Positions 8,420-17,077 of a stretch of 64,000 bases of DNA are shown in pieces. The notes beneath the pieces were generated by a model that ran no database searches, was not told the origin of the DNA, and saw nothing but the letters and a program-made list of their open reading frames with translations. The stretch's first letter is position 1. Each line of letters starts with the position of its first letter. The translations under genes were made by a program, and so were the position numbers. The DNA lies in assembly GCA_041398905.1 (NCBI GenBank), contig JAWKTV010000008.1:186001-250000 (forward strand). The letters are read 5' to 3'. The stretch comes from JAWKTV01 sp041398905 (GTDB lineage: Bacteria; Planctomycetota; Planctomycetia; Planctomycetales; Planctomycetaceae).

Positions 8420-9178
8420 TTATCGGGATGACGAAAGGAGCGGTCGTCGGCAGATCGCGAGCAAGACCTCGGGTTCTCCGTGTTGCGGCCATGGCTGAGG
8501 GGTATGCGCATCGCGGTGATCGAATGGCACCCGCATCAGCCGTGAGAGTTGCCTGACCCGAACGCCGAGCCCAGGGGAGAATTTTCCGATGCGAGTCAGC
8601 AGGCGAACGAACCACGCCGGGTGGCGCGTCTGGCCAAACCACTCGACGTTGCCAAAGTACTGCTCCAGTTCACGAGCAAGTTCCGCTTGCGTCCATTCGC
8701 AGACGTGGAGGGAATTCGCTGGCGGATCACTACGAGCCGTGCCGGGATTGGTCACGCCTCGATTGGGAGTCGAGATCAGCACGCACCCGCCGGGCGTTAG
8801 CACGCGCGTCGTCTCCTGCAAGAGTTCGCGATGCTCGCGCACATGCTCAATCGTCTCGAGCGCGACGACGACATCAAACCTGTGGGCGTCAAAGGGCAAC
8901 CCGCACGCCCCCACTTGCAGGAACTTGGGGCCTGTTTCCGCCGCCAGTCGGCTCGCTCGGTCAATGGCTGAAGGCTCCACGTCAACACCGACCATCTCCA
9001 TCGCACCAGATTGATGCAGACGCATCGTCCCCGTGCCATCGCCGCAGCCAATCTCCAGAACCCTCTGACCAGCGACGAACTCCGCCGCCCATTGATAGCG
9101 GGTGTCGCGCTGGTATCGGAGCCAGGGTGGTATCCAACGACCCGACTCAGCATCGGAGTAAATGAACTCCCGTGGCAT
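8420..9178 (-). CDS. Class I SAM-dependent methyltransferase
   Basis: A 252-residue enzyme with the SAM-binding motif VLEIGCGDGTG near residue 41, the acidic post-I position VGVDVEPSA, motif II FDVVVALETIEHV and the later TPGGCVLISTPN. It is of the UbiE/type-11 class. The substrate is unknown; because it lies between a GT2 gene and a flippase-like membrane protein, a sugar, lipid carrier or other envelope glycan precursor is likely. Spacing to the neighbours is under 10 bp on both sides, so it belongs to the operon. Confidence 0.82.
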   Translation of the reverse strand: MPREFIYSDAESGRWIPPWLRYQRDTRYQWAAEFVAGQRVLEIGCGDGTGTMRLHQSGAMEMVGVDVEPSAIDRASRLAAETGPKFLQVGACGLPFDAHRFDVVVALETIEHVREHRELLQETTRVLTPGGCVLISTPNRGVTNPGTARSDPPANSLHVCEWTQAELARELEQYFGNVEWFGQTRHPAWFVRLLTRIGKFSPGLGVRVRQLSRLMRVPFDHRDAHTPQPWPQHGEPEVLLAICRRPLLSSSR

Positions 9179-9185
9179 TGTTGCG

Positions 9186-10208
9186 TCACTCCTCGGCCAC
9201 GTGCTGTCCTGGCGGGCGTCGTCTCGCTGACGACGATGCTCGCCCTGTCATTGGAAGAAACCAGAGCAATGCCCCACCCACAAGAGCGTAGAGCGTGGCG
9301 ATCACCAGCATGGCCAGCGCGAGGCAGACCGCCGCGTCGCTGGCCACCCTTTGCTGTCCGAGAACAAACGCGTAAACCGCCTCTCGCACTCCCAGCCCGT
9401 TGATCGAGATTGGGACAACGACAGCCAACAGCGACAGCGCAACGACAACGGCGATTACATCGAGCCCCACCTGAATCGAAAGGCCGCGCGCCATTCGATG
9501 TGTTGCAGGATCAGCGTCAGTTGCTGCATGGCCGACATGACAAGGACCGGACCGACGGCCGCCATGATCCGAGTTACTGCCCGAAGCCACGCCCGCCAAA
9601 GCCAAGGTCCGACTTCCCTGTTTTGGAGCAGAACTGCCCCCCCAGCAATGAGACTGCCGACTACGATGACGCTGGCGATGAGTCCATTCGATGCGTTTGG
9701 CAGAAGTGGCGACAATGTGTCGACGCCAGCGGCAGAATGTGGCGAGGATTCCGCAGGCGACGAGCAATCCACAGACACGTTGTGTCAGCAGCATGGACGC
9801 GACAACTCGCCATGACAGGCCGCTGACGCGTGTGCTCAGGTCTCCCAATCGGTAGGCATCGGCCATCACGGCGGTTGGTACGAACTGAACGACAAACAGG
9901 CCCCGCAGGTGATTGAAGACGACGGCAGTGTAAGCGACGTTCTGATCCGCCTGCCGGAAGTACAGCCAGGCGGAAACACAGAGCAGCAAGTGGGCGATGC
10001 CGACCAGCGTGATCGTGGCGGCAACATCCACTGGCGATACACTCAGGAACATGCTTCCCGCGTTCGACCAGTCAAAGCCCCTGATCAGGTACAGCATCAG
10101 GCCGACCGTCACGGCGTAACGTCCATAGCGGAGTAGTGGCGAGGTCATCAGCCGTTCACGGATCGATGTGCGCTCGAGCGCTGGCTGAATCTGGGTGGGG
10201 CTGTTCAC
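9186..10208 (-). CDS. Flippase-like membrane protein (LPG-synthase TM domain), frameshifted
   Basis: An integral membrane protein resembling the lysylphosphatidylglycerol-synthase TM/UPF0104 family. It opens with helices in YAVTVGLMLYLIRGFDW, then FNHLRGLFVVQFVPTAVMAD, and ends with ISINGLGVREAVYAFVLG. Between ~9760 and ~9500 the reading frame is charged and helix-free, whereas the next frame there encodes hydrophobic segments (LIASVIVVGSLIAGGAVLLQ). Two compensating indels are therefore likely. The GTG at 10208 overlaps the TGA of the preceding gene (GTGA), which decides the start. In this operon it may flip or handle a lipid-linked glycan intermediate; that role is inferred. Confidence 0.7.
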   Translation of the reverse strand: MNSPTQIQPALERTSIRERLMTSPLLRYGRYAVTVGLMLYLIRGFDWSNAGSMFLSVSPVDVAATITLVGIAHLLLCVSAWLYFRQADQNVAYTAVVFNHLRGLFVVQFVPTAVMADAYRLGDLSTRVSGLSWRVVASMLLTQRVCGLLVACGILATFCRWRRHIVATSAKRIEWTHRQRHRSRQSHCWGGSSAPKQGSRTLALAGVASGSNSDHGGRRSGPCHVGHAATDADPATHRMARGLSIQVGLDVIAVVVALSLLAVVVPISINGLGVREAVYAFVLGQQRVASDAAVCLALAMLVIATLYALVGGALLWFLPMTGRASSSARRRPPGQHVAEE

Positions 10209-11029
10209 TTCGGCGTCCTTTGCAGTACGACGAGCAGCGCCTTGGAGACCCACCACCAGCCACTCCAGCGTCGCAGCAGGCAGACCCCCAGACGATACAG
10301 CCACGACTGTCCCCTGGTTGCCAGTCGAACATCGGCAGGTAGCACGAAGTGAGCGGTGACTCCGGGCAGATTTCGACAGAGCCGCCGCAGGCCGCCGTAT
10401 GTAGGGGCGTAGCTCGAGTCCCGGTAGTCGACGCCTCGGCGCGACCAGCGCAGATACCTGTTCGCCCAGGACAACGGGAGGTAACTCAAGAACGGCAGAT
10501 GGTAGTGGGCCTCGATTGGCCAGAGCTTGTTCGGAGTTAACAGGTAGCAGACGCCGCCGGGAGCGAGCCAGTCGGCCACTCGCTGCAGGGTCGCCGGCTG
10601 ATCGGGCAGATGCTCGAACACGTTGTCAAGGACGATCAAATCGAACGGCTCGGTTGGCGTATACTCCAGCACGTCGCACGACACGAACTCGACTCCCGTC
10701 AGGCCTCCCTCATGGCAGTCCGCCCGTGCGGCTTCGATCATTCGGCCGGACGGATCGATCCCCGTCACGGATCGACATCGCGCCGCCAGCCAGAGCGTCG
10801 TCGCCCCGAAGCCGCAGCCGATATCGAGGACCCGCAAGTCGACGAACGGCTTGGCCAGGAACGGTTCGCATGTTCGAAGGATCTGAATCGCGAATTGCTC
10901 CGCCAGCGGCGTACGAGAGGTCCGCATCGTGCGATCGGCGGTCTCGTAGGCTGGTTCCGAACTGCCGAGGCTGCGTACCACCGAGTCGCACCCGGCCGCT
11001 GTGTTGGAGTCACACATGTGGAGACTCAT
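10205..11029 (-). CDS. Class I SAM-dependent methyltransferase
   Basis: A 274-residue enzyme with motif I LRVLDIGCGFGATTLWLA near residue 66, GIDPSGRMI as the acidic loop, FDLIVLDNVFEHLPDQ as motif II and LAPGGVCYLLTPN. Such proteins sit in polysaccharide and lipid-glycan clusters and methylate sugars or carriers. A hydrophobic/aromatic tail (RRWSGWWWVSKALLVVL) suggests membrane association. The stop overlaps the GTG of the flippase-like gene, and the start overlaps the DUF2304 gene by 20 bp, showing translational coupling. The substrate is unknown. Confidence 0.82.
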   Translation of the reverse strand: MSLHMCDSNTAAGCDSVVRSLGSSEPAYETADRTMRTSRTPLAEQFAIQILRTCEPFLAKPFVDLRVLDIGCGFGATTLWLAARCRSVTGIDPSGRMIEAARADCHEGGLTGVEFVSCDVLEYTPTEPFDLIVLDNVFEHLPDQPATLQRVADWLAPGGVCYLLTPNKLWPIEAHYHLPFLSYLPLSWANRYLRWSRRGVDYRDSSYAPTYGGLRRLCRNLPGVTAHFVLPADVRLATRGQSWLYRLGVCLLRRWSGWWWVSKALLVVLQRTPK

Positions 11030-11438
11030 CGCAACGACCAGTCAGATGTTCATTGAGTGGATACTCGATCGCCTCGGGCCGCATCCACTCCGTTCGCAGA
11101 CCCCGACCGGCGACGGCAGCGCGGAGGGCTTCGCGCCGTGCCAGTTCCACGATCTCTCGCTGGAGCGAGAAGTGTTTCGCATACAGGTGGAACAACGCCA
11201 GCGGCGTTGTGAGCATGAACACGTAGGCCATCAAGTCCGTTCCACGGCCGATGCCCAGGAGTCGGGCGACCTCGGACGTCGCGGCGGGCCAGGCGATCAG
11301 ACCAGCGGCGACGGCCCACAGCCCGAGACGCAGGCAGCACCACACGGCCGAGCCGCGCCGTTGTCTAAGGGCGAACAATTCGGCGGCCGCGAGCAGCAGC
11401 AGCAGCAGCGGGATTGCGATCCATTGAAACACGATCAT
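11010..11438 (-). CDS. DUF2304 small membrane protein
   Basis: A 142-residue protein with three hydrophobic segments (IAIPLLLLLLAAAELFALR, a middle helix, and LMAYVFMLTTPLALFHLYAK) and the family signature GIGRGTDLMAYV. DUF2304 proteins are usually encoded beside dolichol-phosphate-mannose-synthase-like GT2 enzymes and are thought to anchor or assist them. Here the GT2 gene at 11435-12178 directly precedes and overlaps it by 4 bp (ATGA), matching that pattern. It lies in the inner membrane. Confidence 0.78.
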   Translation of the reverse strand: MIVFQWIAIPLLLLLLAAAELFALRQRRGSAVWCCLRLGLWAVAAGLIAWPAATSEVARLLGIGRGTDLMAYVFMLTTPLALFHLYAKHFSLQREIVELARREALRAAVAGRGLRTEWMRPEAIEYPLNEHLTGRCDESPHV

Positions 11439-12178
11439 CGGGCGATCCTCCCCAGCAGCAGTTGGCCCGTAATGCGCAGTGCATCCCAGGTCGACTGACC
11501 TTTTCGCAGCGAATCGTCGGTGTACCTCACCGTCACCGGGACCTCCCGGTAGCGGAGTCCCAGTCGACCGATCTCCGACAGAATCTCCGAGGCATGCGCC
11601 ATCCGGGGCTGGTCGATGCGAATTCGTTCGGCGGCGTCTCGGGAGAAAGCCCGGAATCCGTTGTGAGCGTCGGTCACGCGGATGCGGGCGGTCAGCCTGG
11701 TGAACAGCACCGCGGCGCGCAACATCAAACGTCGCGCGAGCGGCATCCCGATCGTTTGGCCGAGAAAGCGGGAGCCAAGGACCACATCGGTCTCCCCGGC
11801 GAGCAGCGGTGCAATCAGACGATCGATCTCTTGGCTGTCGTGCTGCCCATCGGCATCGAAGGTGACGATGACGTCGGCCCCGCGGCTGGATCGCGAAATC
11901 GATCCCCGTCTTGAGGGCCGCCCCTGACCGCAGTTGATGGGATGGCGGACGACCCAGACTGGCCGCTCCGCAGCGACAGCGGCCGTCGCATCGCGCGACC
12001 CGTCGTCGACGACGACGACCGAACGTCCCGGCTGGCAGAGGGACTGTAAGACACCCGCAAGCCGGGTCGCTTCGTGATAGGCGGGAACGACGATCCAGAT
12101 CGACTCGAACCGGGCCGGTCCCGATGTGCAGGAGGGCGGCGTCTCACCGACAGGTGCTGCGTTTGACAGGGGAGTCAT
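11435..12178 (-). CDS. GT2 glycosyltransferase, polyprenyl-phosphate sugar synthase type
   Basis: Core motifs are IWIVVPAYHEATRL, VVVVDDGSRD, VTFDADGQH (the DxD) and DAHNGFRAFSR, as in bacterial DPM1-like enzymes that load a sugar onto a polyprenyl phosphate. After INCGQG the frame reads a charged stretch, whereas the next frame gives AALKTGIDFAI, the expected sequence; two compensating indels within ~50 bases are likely. The ATG at 12178 has a full AGGAGG seven bases upstream and overlaps the previous stop (ATGA). Activated sugar from this enzyme could feed the membrane TPR glycosyltransferase encoded just upstream. Confidence 0.82.
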   Translation of the reverse strand: MTPLSNAAPVGETPPSCTSGPARFESIWIVVPAYHEATRLAGVLQSLCQPGRSVVVVDDGSRDATAAVAAERPVWVVRHPINCGQGRPSRRGSISRSSRGADVIVTFDADGQHDSQEIDRLIAPLLAGETDVVLGSRFLGQTIGMPLARRLMLRAAVLFTRLTARIRVTDAHNGFRAFSRDAAERIRIDQPRMAHASEILSEIGRLGLRYREVPVTVRYTDDSLRKGQSTWDALRITGQLLLGRIAR

Positions 12179-14293
12179 GGCGGCTTCCTCCTGACGGGCG
12201 ACGGAAACGCTCTCTCGCCACACTTTGGCCGATGATGTCGGGAAGACCTCTCGCTCTGTTGCCGAAAGCCGGAACCTCTGGTTTCGTTGGTACAGCCCCT
12301 GCGGTCTTGAATCTCGGCCAGGTAGTCGGCATCGTCTCCAGCGGCGGCCAGTGCTGCGGCACGATCAATCGCCGCGATCGCCTGCTCACGGTCCCCCAGT
12401 TCCATCTGGATCGCCGCCCATGTATCCCACAGATAGGGGCTCGCCGACGCATTCAGGTCGAAACGGGAGACGATCAACTCCCGCGCCAACTCGGCGTCGC
12501 GTCGCTCTGACTCAGCGCACGGCCAGCAGCCACGCGAGTCGCCGTGCCGCCCGCGTGAACTGTGGTTGTTCTTCGAGTAGCAACTCGTAACCAGCCATTG
12601 CCTCGTCGTATCGGCCCAGCCGCTCCGCGGCATCGGCGGCGTTGTAGCGGGCATCGGGGAGTCCCAGGTCTGCCGCCTGCTGGAACTCGACGAGCGACTC
12701 GGGGATGCGGCGCTGCTCGTGGTAGACGCCCCCCAGTCCGTTGTGGGCGCGGGCGATTGTGAAGTCTGCCCAGGCTCCGCCCACGCGCTGCTTGTTGGTG
12801 ATCGCGGCACGCAGGAACTGCTCGGCGTTCGCCCAATCTCTGGTCTCGAACGCACAGAAGCCAAGGCCCAGATATGCTTCGCCAGTGAGATTCAAGCGTC
12901 GGAGTCGCAGGGTTTCCTGGAAGGCGGGAATGGCTTCCGCAAAGCGTCCCGCGTCATGCAGCTCCATCCCGAAGAATAGATGCGCTCGGGCATTGTCCGG
13001 CCGGGCCGCCAGCGTCTGCTCCCACAGCCGCACCCCGGACGTGTAGTCAAGATTCCGCAGATGCGTTCGCCACATGAGCAGTGGCACAGTCGCGACCGCG
13101 ACCAGCGTCAGAATCGAGCCGCAGGTAGGTTGCCACCGTCCCCACGTCGTCGACCCAGCAAGCCGGGCTGCGCCGAGCGCAACTCCGCACACCACCGCCG
13201 CCAACGGGAGGTACATCCGGTGCTCGACGGCCAGGTCCGCGATCGGCACGATCGAAGACGTCGGCGCGAGAATGAGAAAAAACGTGACGATCAACCAGCC
13301 GAGAGGGCGTCGACGCCACAACAGCCACAGTCCGGAGAGCAGCAGGGTTACGATCACCAACCCGGGACCGTAGATTCTCCACGGATCGTGTTGAACCATC
13401 CAGCCGTAGTCGAAGCAGAGCCGATCGGGACAGACGGCCAGGCGGAGGTAATGCAGCAGTACTTCCGGCTGCGACCGCAGGTATTCCCAGGGGGTCGCCC
13501 CCTTGAAGCCGAAGCCCATCGCGCCGGACTGCGCGCCAGGACCGACCCACCGCCAGACGCTCGGAGCAAACCAGACCAGCGGGGAGAGCATCGCCAGATA
13601 CAGCGGCCAACGGCTGCGGATTCGCGTGGCGGCATGCCGACTGAAGACCCAGTCATACAGCCAGGCCGCCAGCGGAGCGGTCGCCATCGTCTCCTTGGAG
13701 AGGAACCCCACCCAGGAGAGCAAGAGTACGCCCGGCAGGAACCGCCACACGCGGCCAGTCACCATCGCGCGGGACAGCAACCAAAGCACGCCGAGGTAGC
13801 CGAGCGCGGCAAGCGACTCGTACCTTTGGCAGATGTAGGTGACGGCCTGTGTGGCTAATGGATGTACCAGCCAGATCGCCGCGACGAGCGTCGCGAGGTT
13901 GAGTCCCCGCTCCTCGGCTGCCCCCCCGAACATCAAGCGATGGGTTGAGAGCACAAGCCCGAACAGGAATGTCCCGCAGGTGACATGGATCGCCAGATTG
14001 ACGACGTGATAGCCGAACGGCTGCAACTCATGCAGGGCGTAGTTGACTGCGAAGGTCCACTGCGCGATGGGACGACTGTTGGTCAGATAGTCATCGAGCG
14101 GCCAGAGGCGGCGGATGGCGCGGTTGAAGTGCAGCGTGCCGTAGTCGTCGAAGTGGAAGGCACCTTCGAAACTCGCGGCGTATGTGATGGAGGTGAATCC
14201 GATCAGCAGCAGAAGTCGGGCGACGACCGCAGCCCGTGGTGATGGCCCGTCGGGCGTCGGGCGACGATCGGCTGGTGGGGGGGAGAGACTCAT
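12175..14293 (-). CDS. Membrane TPR protein, GT-C glycosyltransferase type, frameshifted
   Basis: The N-terminal ~390 residues are polytopic, with the lumenal motif FHFDDYGTLHFN near residue 46 and IADLAVEHRMYLP late in the membrane part; both are features of TMTC-like/PMT-related GT-C enzymes that use lipid-linked sugars. The C-terminal part holds TPR repeats (NARAHLFFGMELHDAGRF and others). The first frame stops at 12512, but the adjacent frame continues TPR sequence (DAELARELIVSRFDL, WAAIQMELGDREQAIAAIDR) to a stop at 12175 that overlaps the ATG of the GT2 gene. One indel near 12515-12540 is therefore inferred. It heads the operon; promoters probably lie near 14300-14360, where an operator at 14364 also sits. 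Confidence 0.75.
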
Positions 14294-14363
14294 CGGCCAT
14301 CATCAAGTACAGGAGTCGCCGGAAGACTGTCGGAGTCGCAGGATACTTCGCCGAACCTGCGGC

Positions 14364-14378
14364 TGCAACTGGTATGCA
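14364..14378. promoter_or_regulatory. TGCA-N7-TGCA operator, pilin/TPR divergent region
   Basis: TGCAACTGGTATGCA lies 71 bp before the minus-strand TPR gene and 190 bp before the Flp pilin. It could act on either promoter. A second copy at 14459 lies nearer the pilin. Confidence 0.6.
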
Positions 14379-14458
14379 TCTGCTATTCTGGGAAGAATGT
14401 TACCGGGGGACTTGACGCTGGTCTCGGCGGTGCGTACTCTTCCGCTGCACGACGCACA

Positions 14459-14473
14459 TGCACAACGATTGCA
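14459..14473. promoter_or_regulatory. TGCA-N7-TGCA operator upstream of the Flp pilin
   Basis: TGCACAACGATTGCA lies 95 bp before the pilin ATG. With the 14364 copy it makes the pilin the only gene here with two exact operators. Confidence 0.62.
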
Positions 14474-14567
14474 CAACTGGCATGGACGCCGGATGATGTC
14501 CACGAGGCACAACGGATGGTCCGGTCGCCTCATCCCCTCACTGGCTCCGACTTCAAGGAGAACTGTC

Positions 14568-14887
14568 ATGTTGCGGAAGTTGAATCGAATCCTGCGGAAC
14601 AAGAAGGGTCAGGGCCTCGTCGAGTACGGGATCCTGGTCGGCGGCGTGGCGCTGGTGTGCCTCGCGGCTGTGGCCATCCTCGGCCACAAGACGAACGATC
14701 TGGTCGCCACCGTGGCGGGCGCCCTCCCGGTGCTCACGACGACGACAACGCTCCGATCGTGAGCGGCAAGATCGTCACGACGACTCAGAACGTCGATGGC
14801 AACATCGTGCTGGACGTCACCAACCCTGGCTCCTTCAGCCAGAACCTCGGCATCAGCGGCGTCGACGCGCTCGTTGTCGAGCCGTAA
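14568..14887 (+). CDS. Flp/Fap-type (type IVb) pilin, frameshifted
   Basis: Major pilin of the Tad system. The ATG at 14568 follows AAGGAG by 7 bases. A short basic leader (MLRKLNRILRNKKG) is followed by QGLVEYGILVGGVALVCLA, the Flp hydrophobic segment with its conserved Glu-Tyr. As read, the frame ends at 14762 after a Thr run. The next frame from ~14730 continues GAHDDDNAPIVSGKI and ends NLGISGVDALVVEP at 14887, a tail I recall in planctomycete Flp pilins, so a one-base error is likely. The prepilin is cleaved at the leader by the peptidase encoded next and assembled by CpaF/TadB/TadC. Confidence 0.82.
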
Positions 14888-14917
14888 TCGTGTTTGGTTG
14901 ACGTGCTGATTGCCTCG

Positions 14918-14953
14918 ACCCGCTCGCGTATCGGGCCACGCGAGCGGGTTTCT
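14918..14953 (+). terminator. Intrinsic terminator after the pilin gene
   Basis: An 11-bp perfect stem (14918-14928 with 14939-14949, ACCCGCTCGCG) and a 10-base loop are followed by TTTCTT. Termination here would make pilin mRNA more abundant than that of the downstream Tad genes. A degenerate operator-like sequence (TGCA-N7-TGCT) begins at 14954. Confidence 0.75.
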
Positions 14954-14984
14954 TGCATAGTGCGTGCTCAACGCAGGACTCCCC

Positions 14985-15445
14985 ATGCAATGGCTCTTGT
15001 GCGTACCTCTGGTCTTCACCGCCGAAGCCTGCTGGCACGACTTGCGGCGGCGTGAGATCCCGGATGGGATTCCCTTGCGGATCGCCGCGGCCGGCCTGCT
15101 GGCCTGCGGAATCAGCTTTCACTCGGTCAGTATTCAGGATGCTTTGCTGGGAATGCTGATCGGATTTGTGTGCGTGCTCCCATTCTCGTGGCGAGGGGGA
15201 TTGGTGGGGGCGATCTGAAGCTGGTGACCGCGCTCGGCGCCTGGCTGGGTCCTGCGGGTACGCTGTCTCTGCTCTTCTGGACAGCGCTGGCCGGTGCGGT
15301 AAGTGCGGTCGTGACGGCGATCCGTCAGCAGCGGGACTTCCCGTTCGGTCCGGCGATCCTGGCGGGGTTGATCGTGACGTGCCTCCAGCCGGAACTGCTG
15401 TCGCGTCTGATCGAGGGCCTGCGGATCGGTATCGGCTTGCCGTAG
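14985..15445 (+). CDS. CpaA/TadV-type prepilin peptidase, frameshifted
   Basis: A small A24 aspartic peptidase of the inner membrane that cleaves Flp prepilin. The first frame starts at ATG 14985 (AGGA upstream) with DLRRREIPDGIPLRIAAAG, supplying the first catalytic Asp region. It stops at 15218, while the next frame gives GGGDLKLVTALGAWLGP, the GxGD motif with the second Asp, and ends at 15445. The shift falls in the G-runs around 15190-15210 and looks like a sequence error. Position after the pilin fits the Tad gene order. Confidence 0.8.
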
Positions 15446-15523
15446 GAGTGCCCTCAATTCATCGGGTGCATTCTCCGCGATGCTCGTCGTCGGAAATCTC
15501 AAGGCACCCACGACGGACACACT

Positions 15524-15538
15524 TGCATACGGTATGCA
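15524..15538. promoter_or_regulatory. Perfect palindromic TGCA-N7-TGCA operator before cpaB
   Basis: TGCATACGGTATGCA is a perfect 7-1-7 palindrome 101 bp before the first cpaB codon. It has the same layout as the palindrome before the Fur gene (5637) and should control the main cpaB-to-tadC transcription unit. Confidence 0.68.
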
Positions 15539-15638
15539 TACCCGCTTCTAATGCGAGTCACAGTCACCTGCAATAGCGGCCGAGGCCAGCGATTGCTCGA
15601 AGCTTGTCATCCTTCCGAACGCCCAGGTCCACCTCACC

Positions 15639-16418
15639 ATGAACCGGCCACGAACAGCATCGCGAAGCCGCGGCACCGGCTGGGGGTGGATGATTGCTGG
15701 CATTCTGCTGCTGTTGGTGGCAGGGGGCGGGACGGCGGCCGCGCTGTGGCGGGCGGGCTTCTTTACGCCAGCCGCTGCTCCTGTCTCTCGGGCCGGCATG
15801 GTGGCCTGTCCCGCATTGGCCCGTTCTGTGGCTTCCTACGCGGCGATCTCACGCGAGGACCTGATCGATCCGCAGACGCGGCAATTGAACGTCGTGTGGG
15901 TCCCGGAACGAGCCGCGGCAGATGTCTTGAGGGACATGAGCCTGATCATTGGCCGCGTCGCCCAGCGAGACAAGACGGCGGGGAGCGTGCTCACTGAGCG
16001 GGACTTCTTCCCCAAGGGGACCCGGCCCGGCCTCGCTGCAGGGGTTCCGCCGGGCAAGCGGGCAGTCTCCGTCGCAGTGGAAAGAGTCGACGGACTGGAA
16101 CTGCTCCGTCAGGGGGACACCTTCGATCTGGTGGCCTCGCTCCCTCCGGTGAAGGACGAACTGGACACGAACGTTGAGTACGCCGCCCTGCTGGGAGGGA
16201 TCAAGCCGCCGGACACCCGCGCGGGCCGCCTCGCCCGGCAGACTGGCGTCAAGCCGCTGGTGCGACGGGGGACGATGGTTGCTTTGACGCAGGGAAAGAC
16301 GACTTCGACGTCGGGTCAGCAGGGATTGACGGTGGCTCCCGCGCGGGATCGCGAGCGAGTCCCGCCAAGAGCGTCGTCGCCACGATCGCGGTCGATCCCG
16401 ATGAGGTCACTCCGCTGA
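15639..16418 (+). CDS. CpaB/RcpC pilus assembly protein, first SAF-like module
   Basis: A leader with one membrane anchor (MIAGILLLLVAGGGTAAALW) is followed by a periplasmic CpaB module: DLIDPQTRQLNV, IIGRVAQRDKTAGSVLTERD, PGLAAGVPPGKRAVSVAVE and LRQGDTFDLVASLP. CpaB/RcpC supports the outer-membrane secretin in Tad systems. The frame is lost near 16360, and the next frame continues VVATIAVDPDEVTPLTEAL directly into a second copy of the module, so this is probably the first third of one triple-module protein extending to 18368. Confidence 0.8.
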   Translation: MNRPRTASRSRGTGWGWMIAGILLLLVAGGGTAAALWRAGFFTPAAAPVSRAGMVACPALARSVASYAAISREDLIDPQTRQLNVVWVPERAAADVLRDMSLIIGRVAQRDKTAGSVLTERDFFPKGTRPGLAAGVPPGKRAVSVAVERVDGLELLRQGDTFDLVASLPPVKDELDTNVEYAALLGGIKPPDTRAGRLARQTGVKPLVRRGTMVALTQGKTTSTSGQQGLTVAPARDRERVPPRASSPRSRSIPMRSLR

Positions 16419-17077
16419 CCGAGGCTCTCGGGCTGAACATCAAGATTCTGTGCATCACGCATAGCGGGCATCCGGAGGACCAGACCACTTCCGCCACGGA
16501 GCCGTCACTGGAGGGCCTTGTCCCGGTCCCGGTCCCAGTTCGCCGCATCGAGGCGTTCTCGCTGCTGACTCAACACGATCTGGCCGACCCGGTGACCGGG
16601 AAACTGAATTTGTACTACTTCCCCCCGGACCGAGTGGAATCGCAATGGCTGGCGGACTTCACGCAACTTGTCGGTCGTGTGGTCGCCGAGGACGTGGAAC
16701 CGGGGATGATTCTGACAGAGCGCAGCCTGCTTCCGGTCGGCGCTCGTCCCGGGCTGGCAGCCGCGATTCCGGAAGGGCTGCACGGTATCGAGGTCGCCGG
16801 CGATCGAGTGCAGGGCCTCCAGGAACTTTCCCGTGGCGAGGTGTTCGATATCTGGGCAACGATTCCTGAAACGATGGCGCCGCCTCCGCCGCTGGACCTG
16901 GCGACGCTTTATGGCGGGAAGTCACAGCCGGCGGTCGAGGCGATCCATGAACAGCTCCGCACCGGTTTGCGGCGGGTTGCAGAGGGAACCTTGTTGATCC
17001 GCGCGGCGAATTCGTCGGAATCCACCGCGATCGTCGCGGTCTCTCCAAATGACGTTGTTCCGCTCACCCAGCGCTGA
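16361..17077 (+). CDS. CpaB second module, continuation of the preceding gene
   Basis: Begins in mid-protein (VVATIAVDPDEVTPLTEALG) and repeats the CpaB module: HDLADPVTGKLNLYYFPP, LVGRVVAEDVEPGMILTERS, PGLAAAIPEGLHGIEVAGD and LSRGEVFDIWATIP, then IVAVSPNDVVPLTQ. There is no independent signal sequence or ribosome-binding site, so I read it as the middle module of a single protein split by indels near 16360 and 17075. Confidence 0.72.
   Translation, partial: PAKSVVATIAVDPDEVTPLTEALGLNIKILCITHSGHPEDQTTSATEPSLEGLVPVPVPVRRIEAFSLLTQHDLADPVTGKLNLYYFPPDRVESQWLADFTQLVGRVVAEDVEPGMILTERSLLPVGARPGLAAAIPEGLHGIEVAGDRVQGLQELSRGEVFDIWATIPETMAPPPPLDLATLYGGKSQPAVEAIHEQLRTGLRRVAEGTLLIRAANSSESTAIVAVSPNDVVPLTQR

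Noticed and set aside
14954..14968. Operator-like TGCA-N7-TGCT between the pilin terminator and cpaA
   Set aside because: It has one mismatch and falls only 16 bases before the cpaA start; too weak to list as a site.
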